A DNA stretch of 41,612 nt from Weissella paramesenteroides ATCC 33313 (GCF_000160575.1 NZ_GG697129.1:188960-230571), one strand, 5' to 3'. Shown: positions 33,598 through 41,612, counted from the first letter of the stretch. Translations and numbers: made by a program. Notes: generated from the letters alone by a model not told the origin.

Positions 33598-34875
33598 CTA
33601 TGCCTCATAAGCAATCTGACCGTCAACGACCGTTAATAAGGTTTGTCCATAAATCGTTGCGCCGATAAATGGTGTGTTAACACCTTTTGATGCAAATTCA
33701 TCTGCTGTAACTGTATGTTCGTGATCAATATCGAATAATGCCATATCTGCTGGTGCGCCAATGGTTAATTCACGATTGCCTGGTAGATTGAATGCCTGAC
33801 TTGGTTGAATAATCATCCAGTTCAATAACTGTTCCACAGTGGCAATCCCTGATTTTACAAAATGCGTGTACATCAATTGAAAACTCGTTTCAATACCAGT
33901 AATCCCGAAAGCAGCGCCAATAAATGAACCTTGCTTTTCTTCGTGACTATGTGGTGCATGATCAGTGGCCACCATGTCAATCGTGCCATCCAATAAGCCA
34001 GCAATGACTGCTGCGCGATCAGCTGGTGTCCGCAGTGGCGGATTCATTTTAAAGTAGGCATTATCACCCGTAATATGGGTTTCATCGAGTAATAGATGGT
34101 GTGGTGAGACTTCAGCAGTAACATGCACCCCCTGTGATTTCGCAAAACGCACTAAGTTAACTGATTCTTTCGTTGAAATATGTGCGACATGGTAGTGTAC
34201 CCCAGTTGCTTTCGCGATAACTAAATCTCGTGCCAGTTGCGATGATTCAGCCAATGGGTCAATACCAGGTAACCCTAATTCTCGTGAACGTGTACCCAAA
34301 TTCATCACACCACCATTCACAAGTGATTCGTCTTCCACATGCGCGACTAATGGCCGATGAACCTTGGCAGCTGCTTGCATTGCCGTCAACATCGTTGCAG
34401 CCGTTTGAACCCCTTTACCATCATTTGTAAAGGCAATGGCACCATCTGCCGCCAAAGCAGCCATATCACTCACATCTTCAGCTATTAATCCTTCTGAAAT
34501 GGCGGCATATTGATAAATATGGACCCGCCCATTTGCTTCATTATTAGCTTTGATTTGCTGAAACGCCGCCTGTGTTGCCGGTACCGGATTAAGATTTGGC
34601 ATTGCAAGTACGGTCGTAAAACCGCCACGAGCTGCTGCCAGTGAACCTGTTGCGACCGTTTCTTTATAGGCAAAGCCCGGTTCACGGAAATGCACGTGAA
34701 CATCGACCAATCCTGGTGTTAGCAAGGCGCCATGCGCATCGATTGTACGTGTAGCAGGTGTTGTTACTTTATCAGCAATTTCAACAATTTTTCCGTCATT
34801 GATCAATACATCCTGCATCTTTAACTCATTATCATGAATCAAGTGGCGGGCATTTTTAATTAATAATTGTCCCAT
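33598..34875 (-). CDS. pyrC: Dihydroorotase (class I)
   Basis: PyrC cyclises carbamoyl aspartate to dihydroorotate. The 425-residue length is typical of the Bacillus-type class I enzyme. The zinc-binding D-V-H-V-H in LVDVHVHFREPG (about residues 58-69) is present, with further ligand His residues in HVEDES and YHVAHIST. The catalytic Asp lies in MVATDHAPHS (about residue 305). The start at ATG 34875 comes 1 base after the pyrB stop, with GGAGG in the pyrB end, so the two are coupled. Second gene of the operon. Confidence 0.97.
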   Translation of the reverse strand: MGQLLIKNARHLIHDNELKMQDVLINDGKIVEIADKVTTPATRTIDAHGALLTPGLVDVHVHFREPGFAYKETVATGSLAAARGGFTTVLAMPNLNPVPATQAAFQQIKANNEANGRVHIYQYAAISEGLIAEDVSDMAALAADGAIAFTNDGKGVQTAATMLTAMQAAAKVHRPLVAHVEDESLVNGGVMNLGTRSRELGLPGIDPLAESSQLARDLVIAKATGVHYHVAHISTKESVNLVRFAKSQGVHVTAEVSPHHLLLDETHITGDNAYFKMNPPLRTPADRAAVIAGLLDGTIDMVATDHAPHSHEEKQGSFIGAAFGITGIETSFQLMYTHFVKSGIATVEQLLNWMIIQPSQAFNLPGNRELTIGAPADMALFDIDHEHTVTADEFASKGVNTPFIGATIYGQTLLTVVDGQIAYEA

Positions 34876-34876
34876 C

Positions 34877-35779
34877 TTATTGTTCCTCCATTAATGCGCT
34901 CAAGATGGCCATCCTTGCATAAACACCATTTGCCATTTGGGTGAAAATTCTTGATTTATCAGCTTCAACCAGATCATCAGCAATTTCGACATCCCGATTA
35001 ACTGGCGCTGGATGCATAATAATCGCGTCATCTTTTAGCTGATTATACCGTTCATGTGTTAATCCATACTGTTGGTGATAATCAGCCACTGCAAATGTTT
35101 GATTCTCAGTCATTGCTAAGCGTTCATGCTGTACACGTAGTAACATCAGGACATCAATCTCGTTCAAATCATCATCCAATGATTGATAGGTACCATATTG
35201 ATCAAAATCAGCTGGATACCAAGCTGTTGGTCCAGCAAAACTAACCGTAGCACCTAAACGATTGAGAATTTCTGCATTTGAACGAGCCACTCGTGAATGG
35301 GACAAATCTCCCACGATACGTACTTTTAAACCCTCAAAGTAGCCAAACTGTTCATAAATGGTTATCAGATCCAACAAGCTTTGTGATGGATGTTGCCCAT
35401 TGCCATCCCCAGCATTAACTAACTTTGGCATCAAGGGTGACTGTTCCGCTATCAATGGAACGTACCAGTCATTGATATTGTGACGTAGCACAACCACATC
35501 CACGCCGATGGCGCCGAGTGTCTTCAACGTATCGCTTAAAGTCTCCCCTTTTTGTGTAGAACTTGTCTGTGGATTGACGATAATCTGAGACCAACCTAAC
35601 TGGCTCTCAGCCATTTGAAAGCTACTAGCAGTTCGTGTTGAGTTTTCGAAAAACAAATTGGCAACATGCTGCTTTGTCTGCGGAACAATCTTTTCCGCCG
35701 TCTTATAAGCTAAACTTGTTGCAATTAGCGATGTTATTTCTGACGTTGATAAATCATTCAAATTCACAAAATTCTGCAT
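34877..35779 (-). CDS. pyrB: Aspartate carbamoyltransferase catalytic subunit
   Basis: PyrB condenses carbamoyl phosphate with aspartate, the committed step of pyrimidine synthesis. The 300-residue protein has the carbamoyl-phosphate loop FENSTRTASSFQMAE (about residues 44-58), the GDGNGQHPSQSLLDL segment, and HPAPVNRD near the C-terminus. No regulatory pyrI follows, as is normal for Gram-positives. AAGGAG lies 6 bases before ATG 35779. It is first in the pyrBC-carAB-pyrDFE operon and lies behind a PyrR-type attenuator. Confidence 0.98.
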   Translation of the reverse strand: MQNFVNLNDLSTSEITSLIATSLAYKTAEKIVPQTKQHVANLFFENSTRTASSFQMAESQLGWSQIIVNPQTSSTQKGETLSDTLKTLGAIGVDVVVLRHNINDWYVPLIAEQSPLMPKLVNAGDGNGQHPSQSLLDLITIYEQFGYFEGLKVRIVGDLSHSRVARSNAEILNRLGATVSFAGPTAWYPADFDQYGTYQSLDDDLNEIDVLMLLRVQHERLAMTENQTFAVADYHQQYGLTHERYNQLKDDAIIMHPAPVNRDVEIADDLVEADKSRIFTQMANGVYARMAILSALMEEQ

Positions 35780-35801
35780 GTTATCTCCTTATTGATGACA
35801 C

Positions 35802-35837
35802 AAAAAAAGCCTTACGAATCCAGTGATTCCTAAGGCT
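35802..35837 (-). terminator. pyr operon attenuator terminator
   Basis: Minus-strand stem AGCCTTAGGAATC / GATTCGTAAGGCT (13 bp with one internal G-G mismatch) and ACTG loop, followed by seven U. It lies between the promoter and pyrB. Its loop and 5' side contain TCACTGGA, exactly complementary to TCCAGTGA in the upstream PyrR-binding element, giving an alternative antiterminator. Confidence 0.92.
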
Positions 35838-35899
35838 TGCTCATTCAATCGTTGATGCAGTTATCCCATGCTAGGTTCCCCACTCATCAATTAACGTCA

Positions 35900-35931
35900 C
35901 CTTTATTAGCCTCACTGGACTACAATTAAAA
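35900..35931 (-). promoter_or_regulatory. PyrR-binding RNA element
   Basis: The minus-strand leader contains AGTCCAGTGAGGCT (35921-35908) followed by AATAAAGGTGAC. This fits the conserved PyrR-binding loop (AGUCCnGUGAGGCU...AAGG) of Firmicutes pyr leaders. PyrR with UMP would stabilise this anti-antiterminator and favour termination. pyrR itself is not in the window. Confidence 0.85.
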
Positions 35932-35950
35932 GGTATTTATGATTGGGTTT

Positions 35951-35979
35951 AATATAGCACGCTTGTACCATTTAGTAAA
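35951..35979 (-). promoter_or_regulatory. pyr operon promoter
   Basis: TTTACT (35979-35974) and TATATT (35956-35951) are separated by 17 bases. Transcription would start near 35944, just upstream of the PyrR element. Confidence 0.7.
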
Positions 35980-35994
35980 CAGTTTAACGGATTT

Positions 35995-36026
35995 TAAAAA
36001 TCAGTTAAAACGTTTAATGAACTGAT
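35995..36026 (-). terminator. Probable terminator after kdsD
   Basis: Minus-strand ATCAGTT / AACTGAT (7-bp stem, 13-base loop that contains the palindrome AAACGTTT), followed by TTTTTAAAA. It lies about 40 bases after the kdsD stop and just before the pyr promoter. Confidence 0.5.
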
Positions 36027-36064
36027 ATCAACGCATAAAATATTTTTAAAAAAATTTGTTTGAT

Positions 36065-37021
36065 TTATTCATCAAGTACATCATGAATCGTAATGATTCC
36101 AACAACCTCGCCGTCATCTTCAACAACTAAGTTAGAGATATTGTGTGAGGCCATTTTCTTCCACGCAACACTATTACGTTTATCAACATCGATACTAATG
36201 AATCCCTTGGTCATGTAATCAGCTGCTGTTGATTTTTTAACCATGGATACCTGCAACATCTTCTTACGAATGTCACCATCAGTCACAATACCAACAGCTT
36301 TGCCATCTTCATCCTTTACCAAAGTCATACCAACACCGAAATCACTGATTCGATAAATGACATCATTGATTGGTGTATTGATATTGACATATGGGATTTT
36401 GGTATGCATCACATTCTTAACCGTTTGCAACAACAATTTTCCAATTGAACCACCTGGATGATACAATGCAAAATCGTCACGCGTAAATTCTTTTTCTTTT
36501 TGCACGGCAATCAATAAAGCATCGCCAACAACCAATGTTGCTGTCGTTGAACTTGTTGGCGCTAGTTTGGTGGTGTCTGCTTCAACCGCAACGTCAACAA
36601 TTAATGGATATGTTGAATTTTGCGCTAATGTGGAATCAGATGCCCCTGTTAAGGCAACGGTCTTGAGATCATCCCCAAAAATTTGCTTGAGAGCAAAAAA
36701 AGTTTGAATGACTTCTTGTGTCTCACCACTATTAGAGACAAAAAAAACCAGATCATCTGCTGATACTCGGCCTAAATCTCCATGAAAAGCATTACCAGCA
36801 TCGATAAAGAAACTAGAAACCCCAATAGATGAAAATGAAGCTGCAATCTTCTCAGCAATAATTCCTGATTTACCAATTGCAATAAAAATTAAACGTCCAG
36901 TTGTGTCTAGAATTTCTTCCACGACCTGGTCAAAACTCTCATCTAGTTCATCACGTACTTTTTCTAAGGCCGTAATTTCAGTATTGAAAGTTTCTTTCGC
37001 ATCATTATAGTAAGTCTTCAT
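36065..37021 (-). CDS. kdsD: Arabinose-5-phosphate isomerase, KdsD/KpsF/GutQ family
   Basis: This enzyme interconverts ribulose 5-phosphate and arabinose 5-phosphate, the first step toward Kdo. The 318-residue protein has the family layout. An N-terminal SIS domain (AIGKSGIIAEKIAASFSSIG, FVSNSGETQEVI, and LAPTSSTTATLVVGDALL with the active-site His in FALYHPGGSIGK) is followed by two CBS domains (about residues 200-318). Length matches E. coli KdsD, KpsF and GutQ (320-328). ATG 37021 has AAGGCGG about 9 bases upstream; ATG 37027 and 37045 are alternatives. It overlaps the kdsA end, so the two act together. GutQ-type enzymes can instead serve sugar alcohol use, but the kdsA partner argues for Kdo synthesis. 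Confidence 0.9.
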   Translation of the reverse strand: MKTYYNDAKETFNTEITALEKVRDELDESFDQVVEEILDTTGRLIFIAIGKSGIIAEKIAASFSSIGVSSFFIDAGNAFHGDLGRVSADDLVFFVSNSGETQEVIQTFFALKQIFGDDLKTVALTGASDSTLAQNSTYPLIVDVAVEADTTKLAPTSSTTATLVVGDALLIAVQKEKEFTRDDFALYHPGGSIGKLLLQTVKNVMHTKIPYVNINTPINDVIYRISDFGVGMTLVKDEDGKAVGIVTDGDIRKKMLQVSMVKKSTAADYMTKGFISIDVDKRNSVAWKKMASHNISNLVVEDDGEVVGIITIHDVLDE

Positions 37022-37856
37022 CTGCATACACCGCCTTGTTTTCAAGATTTTGATGGAACAATCGATTAGCTTCTTCTAAAATAGGGCGTGCCTTTGATAG
37101 ATATAGCTGACTGTCCTGATCTGAAATAGCCTTTGGTGGATTTGGATGAACTTCGGCAAAGATACCATCAATTCCAATTGATAACGCTGCCCGCATCAAT
37201 GGGAAAACATAGTCACGATTACCACCAGAGTGATTACCGTAGCCACTTGGAATCTGGACTGAATGTGTTGCATCAAAGATAATTGGATATTCTGTTTGAC
37301 GCATCTGAATGAGGCTAGTCATATCAACAACTAACTGATGATAACCAAACATCGTACCTCGTTCAGTCACAAGAATATGCTTATTTTGAGAAGCAACCTT
37401 ATCCACAGCACTTTGAATATCTTCTGGTGCCATGAATTGTGCCTTTTTAATATTAACAACGCGACCGGTCTTAGCAGCAGCTAGTAACAAGTCTGTTTGA
37501 CGACTTAGGAACGCTGGAATCTGCAAAACATCTGCTACCTCAGCAACTGGTGCACACTGATATGATTCATGCACATCAGTCACGATTGGTACATTATAAT
37601 TTTCCTTAATTTTACGTAAAACTTCGAGGCCCGCCTCCATACCGGCACCTCGATCTGATGAAATGGAACTTCGATTTGCCTTATCAAACGATGACTTAAA
37701 GACATAATTAATTCCTAACTCATCAGTTATCTTTTTTAGCTCCTCGACAACCTCGGCACAAGTCTCATAAGATTCTATGGCACAGGGTCCTGCTAGTAAA
37801 GTTAAACGATCGTCCTTAAAGCCGTACTCATGAAATACATCACTAATCTTTGGCAT
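37005..37856 (-). CDS. kdsA: 3-deoxy-8-phosphooctulonate (Kdo-8-P) synthase
   Basis: KdsA condenses arabinose 5-phosphate with PEP to form Kdo-8-phosphate. The 283-residue protein carries KdsA hallmarks rather than DAHP-synthase ones: FKSSFDKANRSS (about residues 53-64), LQIPAFLSRQTDLL, NIKKAQFMAPED, and DATHSVQIPSG. Cys in LLAGPCAIES (residue 25), the His of DATHSVQ, the Glu of FAEVHP and the Asp of AISDQDSQ fit the four ligands of the metal-dependent class. GGGGG lies about 9 bases before ATG 37856. It precedes kdsD with overlap and has its own promoter. Kdo is a hallmark of Gram-negative LPS, so its use here is unclear; kdsB, kdsC and a Kdo transferase are not in the window. Confidence 0.93.
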   Translation of the reverse strand: MPKISDVFHEYGFKDDRLTLLAGPCAIESYETCAEVVEELKKITDELGINYVFKSSFDKANRSSISSDRGAGMEAGLEVLRKIKENYNVPIVTDVHESYQCAPVAEVADVLQIPAFLSRQTDLLLAAAKTGRVVNIKKAQFMAPEDIQSAVDKVASQNKHILVTERGTMFGYHQLVVDMTSLIQMRQTEYPIIFDATHSVQIPSGYGNHSGGNRDYVFPLMRAALSIGIDGIFAEVHPNPPKAISDQDSQLYLSKARPILEEANRLFHQNLENKAVYADEDLL

Positions 37857-37922
37857 AAATATTTCCCCCGTTCTAAACTAGTACATCTAAAAAGTAATAT
37901 TAAAGATTATTAATTTTTTAAT

Positions 37923-37951
37923 ATTATATGCTTTTTGCAATTACTTTTCAA
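37923..37951 (-). promoter_or_regulatory. Promoter of kdsA-kdsD
   Basis: TTGAAA (37951-37946) and consensus TATAAT (37928-37923) with exactly 17 bases between. Transcription would begin near 37916, about 60 bases before kdsA. Confidence 0.8.
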
Positions 37952-37983
37952 CTTTTAACTCTTATAGTCAGGTTTTTATTGCA

Positions 37984-38027
37984 GAAAAAAATCGGCTAAT
38001 TCCTTATTTATCAAGGGATTGACCGAT
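37984..38027 (-). terminator. Terminator of luxS
   Basis: Minus-strand ATCGGTCAATCCCTT / AAGGAATTAGCCGAT (15-bp stem with two mismatches, 7-base loop), followed by TTTTTTTCTGC. It is 34 bases after the luxS stop. Confidence 0.92.
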
Positions 38028-38060
38028 TATAAATTTAATGACAAAAACTGCCACTTTTTA

Positions 38061-38540
38061 TTAAGCTTGGACCACATGACGGACATATGGGTCATCTGAG
38101 AAGCCTTGCTCAAGGATAATTTTTGACCATTCTTTTGCTGAGTGGAGACTGTGATCTTTGTAATTACCACATTCCTTAGCAACTGTTGCTGGCACATCAT
38201 CCCAAGTGATATCATCACGGATTTTACGTAAGACGCGTGTGAATGTTTCAGCAACTTGAGTTGGTGTGTAATCTACCCAACTGATAATGTGAAACCCTGT
38301 ACGACAACCAAATGGAGAGATATCAATAATACCATCTAATTCATCACGTACTAAGCTGGCAAATAAGTGCTCTAATGTGTGCACCCCAGCCGTTTCAATT
38401 GCGGTCTCATTTGGCTGTGTCAAACGCAAGTCATAATTGACAATTTGTCCCCCATTTGGTCCTTGTTGCGTTTCAATTTTGCGCACGTAAGGTGCCTTTA
38501 CCTTTGTATGATCCAATGTAAAACTTTCAACTTCTGCCAT
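38061..38540 (-). CDS. luxS: S-ribosylhomocysteine lyase (AI-2 synthase)
   Basis: LuxS cleaves S-ribosylhomocysteine to homocysteine and DPD, the precursor of autoinducer-2, recycling the methyl-cycle by-product. The 159-residue protein has [13 protein letters not shown], the metal-binding HxxEH in [12 protein letters not shown] (about residues 53-64), and the catalytic Cys in FGCRTGFH (about 83). A third metal ligand is the Cys of [14 protein letters not shown] lies 9-10 bases before ATG 38540; the frame runs on to 38615 across the T-box terminator and is discarded. It lies behind a T-box, so its control follows tRNA charging. Confidence 0.97.
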   Translation of the reverse strand: MAEVESFTLDHTKVKAPYVRKIETQQGPNGGQIVNYDLRLTQPNETAIETAGVHTLEHLFASLVRDELDGIIDISPFGCRTGFHIISWVDYTPTQVAETFTRVLRKIRDDITWDDVPATVAKECGNYKDHSLHSAKEWSKIILEQGFSDDPYVRHVVQA

Positions 38541-38603
38541 GTTTAAATCCCTCCTAAATGAATCTTTCTTTTCCCCACATTCGTCATTATAACAACAAAC
38601 AAA

Positions 38604-38847
38604 AACGTCCCGCAATCATCTCTGATTACGGGACGTTACCACGTGTTACCACCCGAGTTTGATAAGACAAGCTTACCCTCTAAACGTTATAACGAGCGAC
38701 CCCGAATGGCACTAGCAATCATGTTCGTGTCATTATGACTCCAAGACCATCTTCTAGCGAAATCGTTACTAGTTTCCACCACCCACTAGCTCTCTACAAA
38801 CGATCAAACACTATACTCATCTCTTCTATGTCGATACGCCTATGCTA
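38604..38847 (-). ncRNA. T-box riboswitch upstream of luxS
   Basis: The minus-strand leader of about 240 bases has the T-box motif TCGGGTGGTAACACG (38656-38642). It also has a distal stem I with AGAGAG...GGTGGTGGAAACTAG (about 38797-38769). The terminator is a perfect-looking 15-bp stem (38604-38618 with 38623-38637, one G-U pair) followed by TTTTTG. The candidate specifier loop GAAGATGGTC contains ATG (38750-38748), pointing to methionine, which suits luxS because it regenerates homocysteine. Uncharged tRNA would favour read-through. The specifier was assigned by eye; GAT or GAA is possible. Confidence 0.88.
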
Positions 38848-38870
38848 AATCTTCCGTCACGTGGTGTCAA
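38842..38870 (-). promoter_or_regulatory. Promoter of the T-box/luxS transcript
   Basis: Consensus TTGACA (38870-38865) and TAGCAT (38847-38842), spacing 17 bases, about 45 bases after the cysS stop. Confidence 0.7.
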
Positions 38871-38916
38871 CAGAAAAATGAAAATTTTTTCATTTTATAA
38901 TTTTTGTAGCTATCAA

Positions 38917-40332
38917 TCACTTACGATGCCAACGCGTACCTTGTGGTGTATCTTCCAGAATAATTCCTTGTTCAGCCAATGAATCTCTGATTTCATCAGA
39001 ACGCGCAAAATTCTTGTTGGTACGTGCATCGTTACGTTCTTGAATAAGTGCCTCAATATCATCATCTAGCAATTCATCATCTGATAAACCATCAACCCCA
39101 AAAATACTCATCAGCACAGTAATTTTGTCCAATATAAAGTTTACCGTATCCTGGTAAACCACCTCGGTTGCAGCATATTGATTAGCTAAATCAACAAGTT
39201 CATAGATTGCCGTTAAGGCATTGGGTGCATTAAAGTCATCATCCATCGCTGTATTAAACTGCACAACTAATTCACTTGCTTTATCGTCGATCAAGGACTC
39301 ATCACCAGCAACCGCATCCGTCAAACGGAATGCTAAATTACGATATCCCGTACGAATACGATCTAAATTATGGGCAGCTTGTGTCATATTACTTTCTGAA
39401 TAGGCAATTGAGCGACGATATTGAGTCGTTGCCATAAAGAAACGTAAGACCATTGGATCATCAATTTGCTGTAATAAATCATGAACCGTTACGAAATTAC
39501 CCAAAGACTTAGACATCTTTTCATTTTCGTCACCCACAGTAACAAAGCCATTATGAAGCCACTCATTGACAAATTTTTCACCTGTATGAACTTCACTTTG
39601 CGCAATTTCATTCGTGTGATGTGGAAATGCCAAATCGATACCACCACCATGAATATCAAAATGATTACCTAAATATTTTGTCGACATCACTGAGCATTCA
39701 ATGTGCCAACCTGGGCGACCTTTGCCCCATGGTGACTCCCAAGCAATCGCGCCATCACCGTTCTCGCCCTTCCAAACCGCAAAATCCATTGGATCCTCTT
39801 TGCGCTCTAGTTCTTCATCATTCAAGCGACCAGCGGCATTAGATGTCATTTCTGCCAAATCTTGATGTGCCAGTGCACCATAATTGTGGAATTTCTTTGC
39901 ACGATAATAGACATCCCCAGCAGATTCATAAGCATATCCTTTATCAATCAAATCAGCTACGAAATCGATAATTTGGGCAATATGCTCGGTCGCTCGTGGG
40001 CGAACCGTTGCCGGCTTAATATTTAAAGCTGCTGTATCCTCATTGAAAGCAGCAATATATTTATCAGCTAATTCCGGTACGGTAATTCCTTGTTCAGCTG
40101 CTGCCTTAATCATTTTGTCATCAACATCCGTGAAGTTTGAAACGTAGTTTACTGTGTAACCACGATATTCAAAATAACGGCGAATTGTATCAAACGCAAT
40201 GGCAGAACGCGCATTCCCAATATGAATATAGTTATAGACAGTTGGTCCACAGACGTACATATTGATTGTGTCATCATGTATTGGGTGGAATGGTTCCTTT
40301 GCCAACGTCATTGTATTGAACATTTTAATCAT
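38917..40332 (-). CDS. cysS: Cysteinyl-tRNA synthetase
   Basis: CysS attaches cysteine to tRNA-Cys. The 471-residue protein has the class I HIGH signature as [10 protein letters not shown] (about residue 36) and KMSKS as [11 protein letters not shown] (about 266-276). Zinc ligands are likely the Cys of YVCGPTVYN, the Cys in WHIECSVMS and the His/Glu of [12 protein letters not shown]. The C-terminal anticodon-binding region ends in [14 protein letters not shown]. The start ATG 40332 has GAGAGGG about 8 bases upstream; the ATG 9 bases later is also possible. In Bacillus it is next to mrnC; here the luxS, kds and pyr blocks lie between. Confidence 0.97.
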   Translation of the reverse strand: MIKMFNTMTLAKEPFHPIHDDTINMYVCGPTVYNYIHIGNARSAIAFDTIRRYFEYRGYTVNYVSNFTDVDDKMIKAAAEQGITVPELADKYIAAFNEDTAALNIKPATVRPRATEHIAQIIDFVADLIDKGYAYESAGDVYYRAKKFHNYGALAHQDLAEMTSNAAGRLNDEELERKEDPMDFAVWKGENGDGAIAWESPWGKGRPGWHIECSVMSTKYLGNHFDIHGGGIDLAFPHHTNEIAQSEVHTGEKFVNEWLHNGFVTVGDENEKMSKSLGNFVTVHDLLQQIDDPMVLRFFMATTQYRRSIAYSESNMTQAAHNLDRIRTGYRNLAFRLTDAVAGDESLIDDKASELVVQFNTAMDDDFNAPNALTAIYELVDLANQYAATEVVYQDTVNFILDKITVLMSIFGVDGLSDDELLDDDIEALIQERNDARTNKNFARSDEIRDSLAEQGIILEDTPQGTRWHRK

Positions 40333-40387
40333 ATTCGCGTCCCTCTCTCTTAAAAAATGTCATTTTTATAGCGCCTAAATCAATCTT

Positions 40388-40425
40388 TCGTCTACTCTCT
40401 AGGCTTACACAAATATTTTACCATA
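40388..40425 (-). promoter_or_regulatory. Possible cysS leader and extended -10 promoter
   Basis: Minus-strand TGGTAAAAT (about 40425-40417) is an extended -10 element upstream of a leader of some 80 bases. The leader includes a short weak stem GCCTA / TAGGC. No T-box is seen here, unlike at luxS. Confidence 0.3.
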
Positions 40426-40578
40426 AATTTCATAACTTCTAGAATGACTATTAGACAGGCATTAACAAGAAAATTCCTTTGTCATCTTCATTTCTCTTAC
40501 TTGGATAGAACTAATATAAAAGTTACAATTGACCTTGAAACAATGTCATGCACTTCTAGTCTAGGGGGATTATTCAAC

Positions 40579-41595
40579 ATGTATCAAGCAAACGAAAATC
40601 GATACAACAACATGGTTTACAATCGTGTTGGTAAAAGCGGTCTCAAACTTTCAGCATTTGGTTTAGGGCTATGGCACAATTTTGGCAGTGTCGATCCACT
40701 TGAAAATCAACAAGCAATTATTCATCAAGCATTCGATTTAGGCATTACTTACTTTGACTTGGCTAATAACTATGGCCCAGTGCCTGGTAGTGCTGAAAAG
40801 AATTTTGGAGAAATCATGGCTCATGATATGCATGCCTATCGTGATGAATTGGTGATTGCTAGTAAAGCTGGTTACGAAATGTGGGATGGCCCTTATGGCA
40901 ATTGGGGATCAAAAAAGAGTATCATTGCCAGCGCTGATCAAAGTTTGCGGCGACTACAATTGGACTATGTTGATATTTTCTACTCACATCGTCCAGATCC
41001 TGAGACACCAGTTGAAGAGACTGCATTAGCGCTTGATCAACTCGTTCGTTCAGGCAAAGCATTATACATCGGTATCTCTAATTATTCTGGCGAACAAACC
41101 AAGGCAATTATTGATGTCTTTAACGAATTAAAGACACCATTTATTATCCATCAGCCTCGCTATAATATGTTCAATCGACAAATCGAGACTGATTTATTAC
41201 CTGTTTTACGTGAAGCTGGTAAAGCGGCGGCAGTATTTAGTCCCCTTTCACAAGGATTATTGACAGATAAATACCTACATGGTGTGCCAGAAAATTCGCG
41301 GGCTGCCAAGTCAACAAGTCCTTTCCTCCATCCACAACAGGTTGAAGCCACAATCAAGACAGTGCAACAATTAAATGAAGTTGCGCAAGCACGTCAACAA
41401 ACACTTGCTGAAATGGCGCTTGCTTGGAATCTACGTGAACCAGAAATTGCTAGTGTCATTATTGGTGCCAGTCGACCAGAACAATTGGTCGATAATGTTA
41501 AAGCCCTTGATAACCTTACTTTTAGTGATGAAGAATTAGCAAAAATCGACGATATTTTAAGTCAACAACCATTGGTTGACTGGAAAGCACATTAA
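40579..41595 (+). CDS. Aldo/keto reductase, YghZ-like (L-glyceraldehyde-3-phosphate reductase family)
   Basis: The 338-residue protein is an NADPH-dependent aldo/keto reductase of the AKR14/YghZ type. It has the (beta/alpha)8 barrel features: GLGLWHNFG near the start, the catalytic Asp and Tyr in FDLANNYGPVPGSAE, Lys in VIASKAGYEMWDGPYGNWGSKK, and His in DIFYSHRPDPETP. The C-terminal cofactor segment is VIIGASRPEQLVDNV. The GPYG-x-WGS(K/R)K insertion is characteristic of this subgroup, which detoxifies methylglyoxal or reduces L-glyceraldehyde 3-phosphate. ATG 40579 has AGGGGGA about 9 bases upstream; the frame opens 135 bases earlier at 40444, but that part is not conserved-looking and has no site. 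It is divergent from cysS. Confidence 0.9.
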   Translation: MYQANENRYNNMVYNRVGKSGLKLSAFGLGLWHNFGSVDPLENQQAIIHQAFDLGITYFDLANNYGPVPGSAEKNFGEIMAHDMHAYRDELVIASKAGYEMWDGPYGNWGSKKSIIASADQSLRRLQLDYVDIFYSHRPDPETPVEETALALDQLVRSGKALYIGISNYSGEQTKAIIDVFNELKTPFIIHQPRYNMFNRQIETDLLPVLREAGKAAAVFSPLSQGLLTDKYLHGVPENSRAAKSTSPFLHPQQVEATIKTVQQLNEVAQARQQTLAEMALAWNLREPEIASVIIGASRPEQLVDNVKALDNLTFSDEELAKIDDILSQQPLVDWKAH

Positions 41596-41612
41596 ACACA
41601 AAAAGCGGCTGA

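Noticed and set aside
37005-37856. Reading kdsA as a DAHP synthase (aroF/aroG)
   Set aside because: FKSSFDKANRSS and DATHSVQ are Kdo-8-P synthase features, and the linked A5P isomerase supplies its substrate.
40444-40578. N-terminal 45-residue extension of the aldo/keto reductase
   Set aside because: No ribosome-binding site and no conserved-looking residues; the AGGGGGA site before ATG 40579 gives the normal family length.
1-41612. CRISPR array, tRNA, rRNA, transposase or integrase
   Set aside because: I found no regularly spaced repeats, cloverleaf, rRNA segment or recognisable transposase or integrase frame in the window.

Overview
The window comes from a low-GC Gram-positive lactic acid bacterium. 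Weissella or another member of the Leuconostocaceae fits best; this is inferred from gene order and protein style, not from a search. Evidence includes the cysS...mrnC-rlmB-sigH-rpmG-secE-nusG-rplKA-rplJL order of Firmicutes, a pyrBC-carAB-pyrDFE operon under PyrR-type attenuation, a T-box RNA, L10 and L13 leader RNAs, and an ECF transporter module downstream of the ribosomal genes. Nearly everything is on the minus strand; only a TrmH-family methyltransferase (14999) and an aldo/keto reductase (40579) read rightward.

Left region (1-10450) is accessory DNA, much more AT-rich than the rest. It holds two small unknown genes (82-420 and 796-1053), a nested inverted repeat (437-506), and a three-gene operon read dptF-dptG-dptH (10147 down to 1586). 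This matches DptFGH/DndFGH, the restriction half of the DNA phosphorothioate defence system: an ATPase, an uncharacterised partner, and a 1747-residue protein with a HerA/FtsK-like ATPase domain and a nuclease-like E-x-K motif. No dndABCDE modification gene is visible on either side, so the locus looks like an orphan restriction cassette placed directly beside the rpsI terminator.

The middle (10470-25000) is mostly housekeeping: rplM-rpsI with an L13 leader, truA, ecfA1-ecfA2-ecfT, a TrmH-family gene, a type II NADH dehydrogenase with an extra C-terminal membrane domain, a manganese-type ABC transporter (ATPase-permease-binding protein), a class A beta-lactamase-fold serine hydrolase, rplJL with an L10 leader, rplKA, nusG, secE and rpmG. 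secE and rpmG are short genes read directly from the DNA.

The right region (25069-41612) carries a SigH/ComX-like sigma factor, rlmB, mrnC, the complete pyrimidine operon with its attenuator, a kdsA-kdsD pair for Kdo-8-phosphate synthesis (unexpected in a Gram-positive without LPS), luxS behind a T-box riboswitch, cysS and an aldo/keto reductase. The luxS, kds and pyr blocks separate cysS from mrnC, genes that are adjacent in Bacillus.

The main items for follow-up are the orphan DptFGH locus, the kdsA-kdsD pair, T-box control of luxS, and several regulatory structures around rplJL, nusG and ndh.
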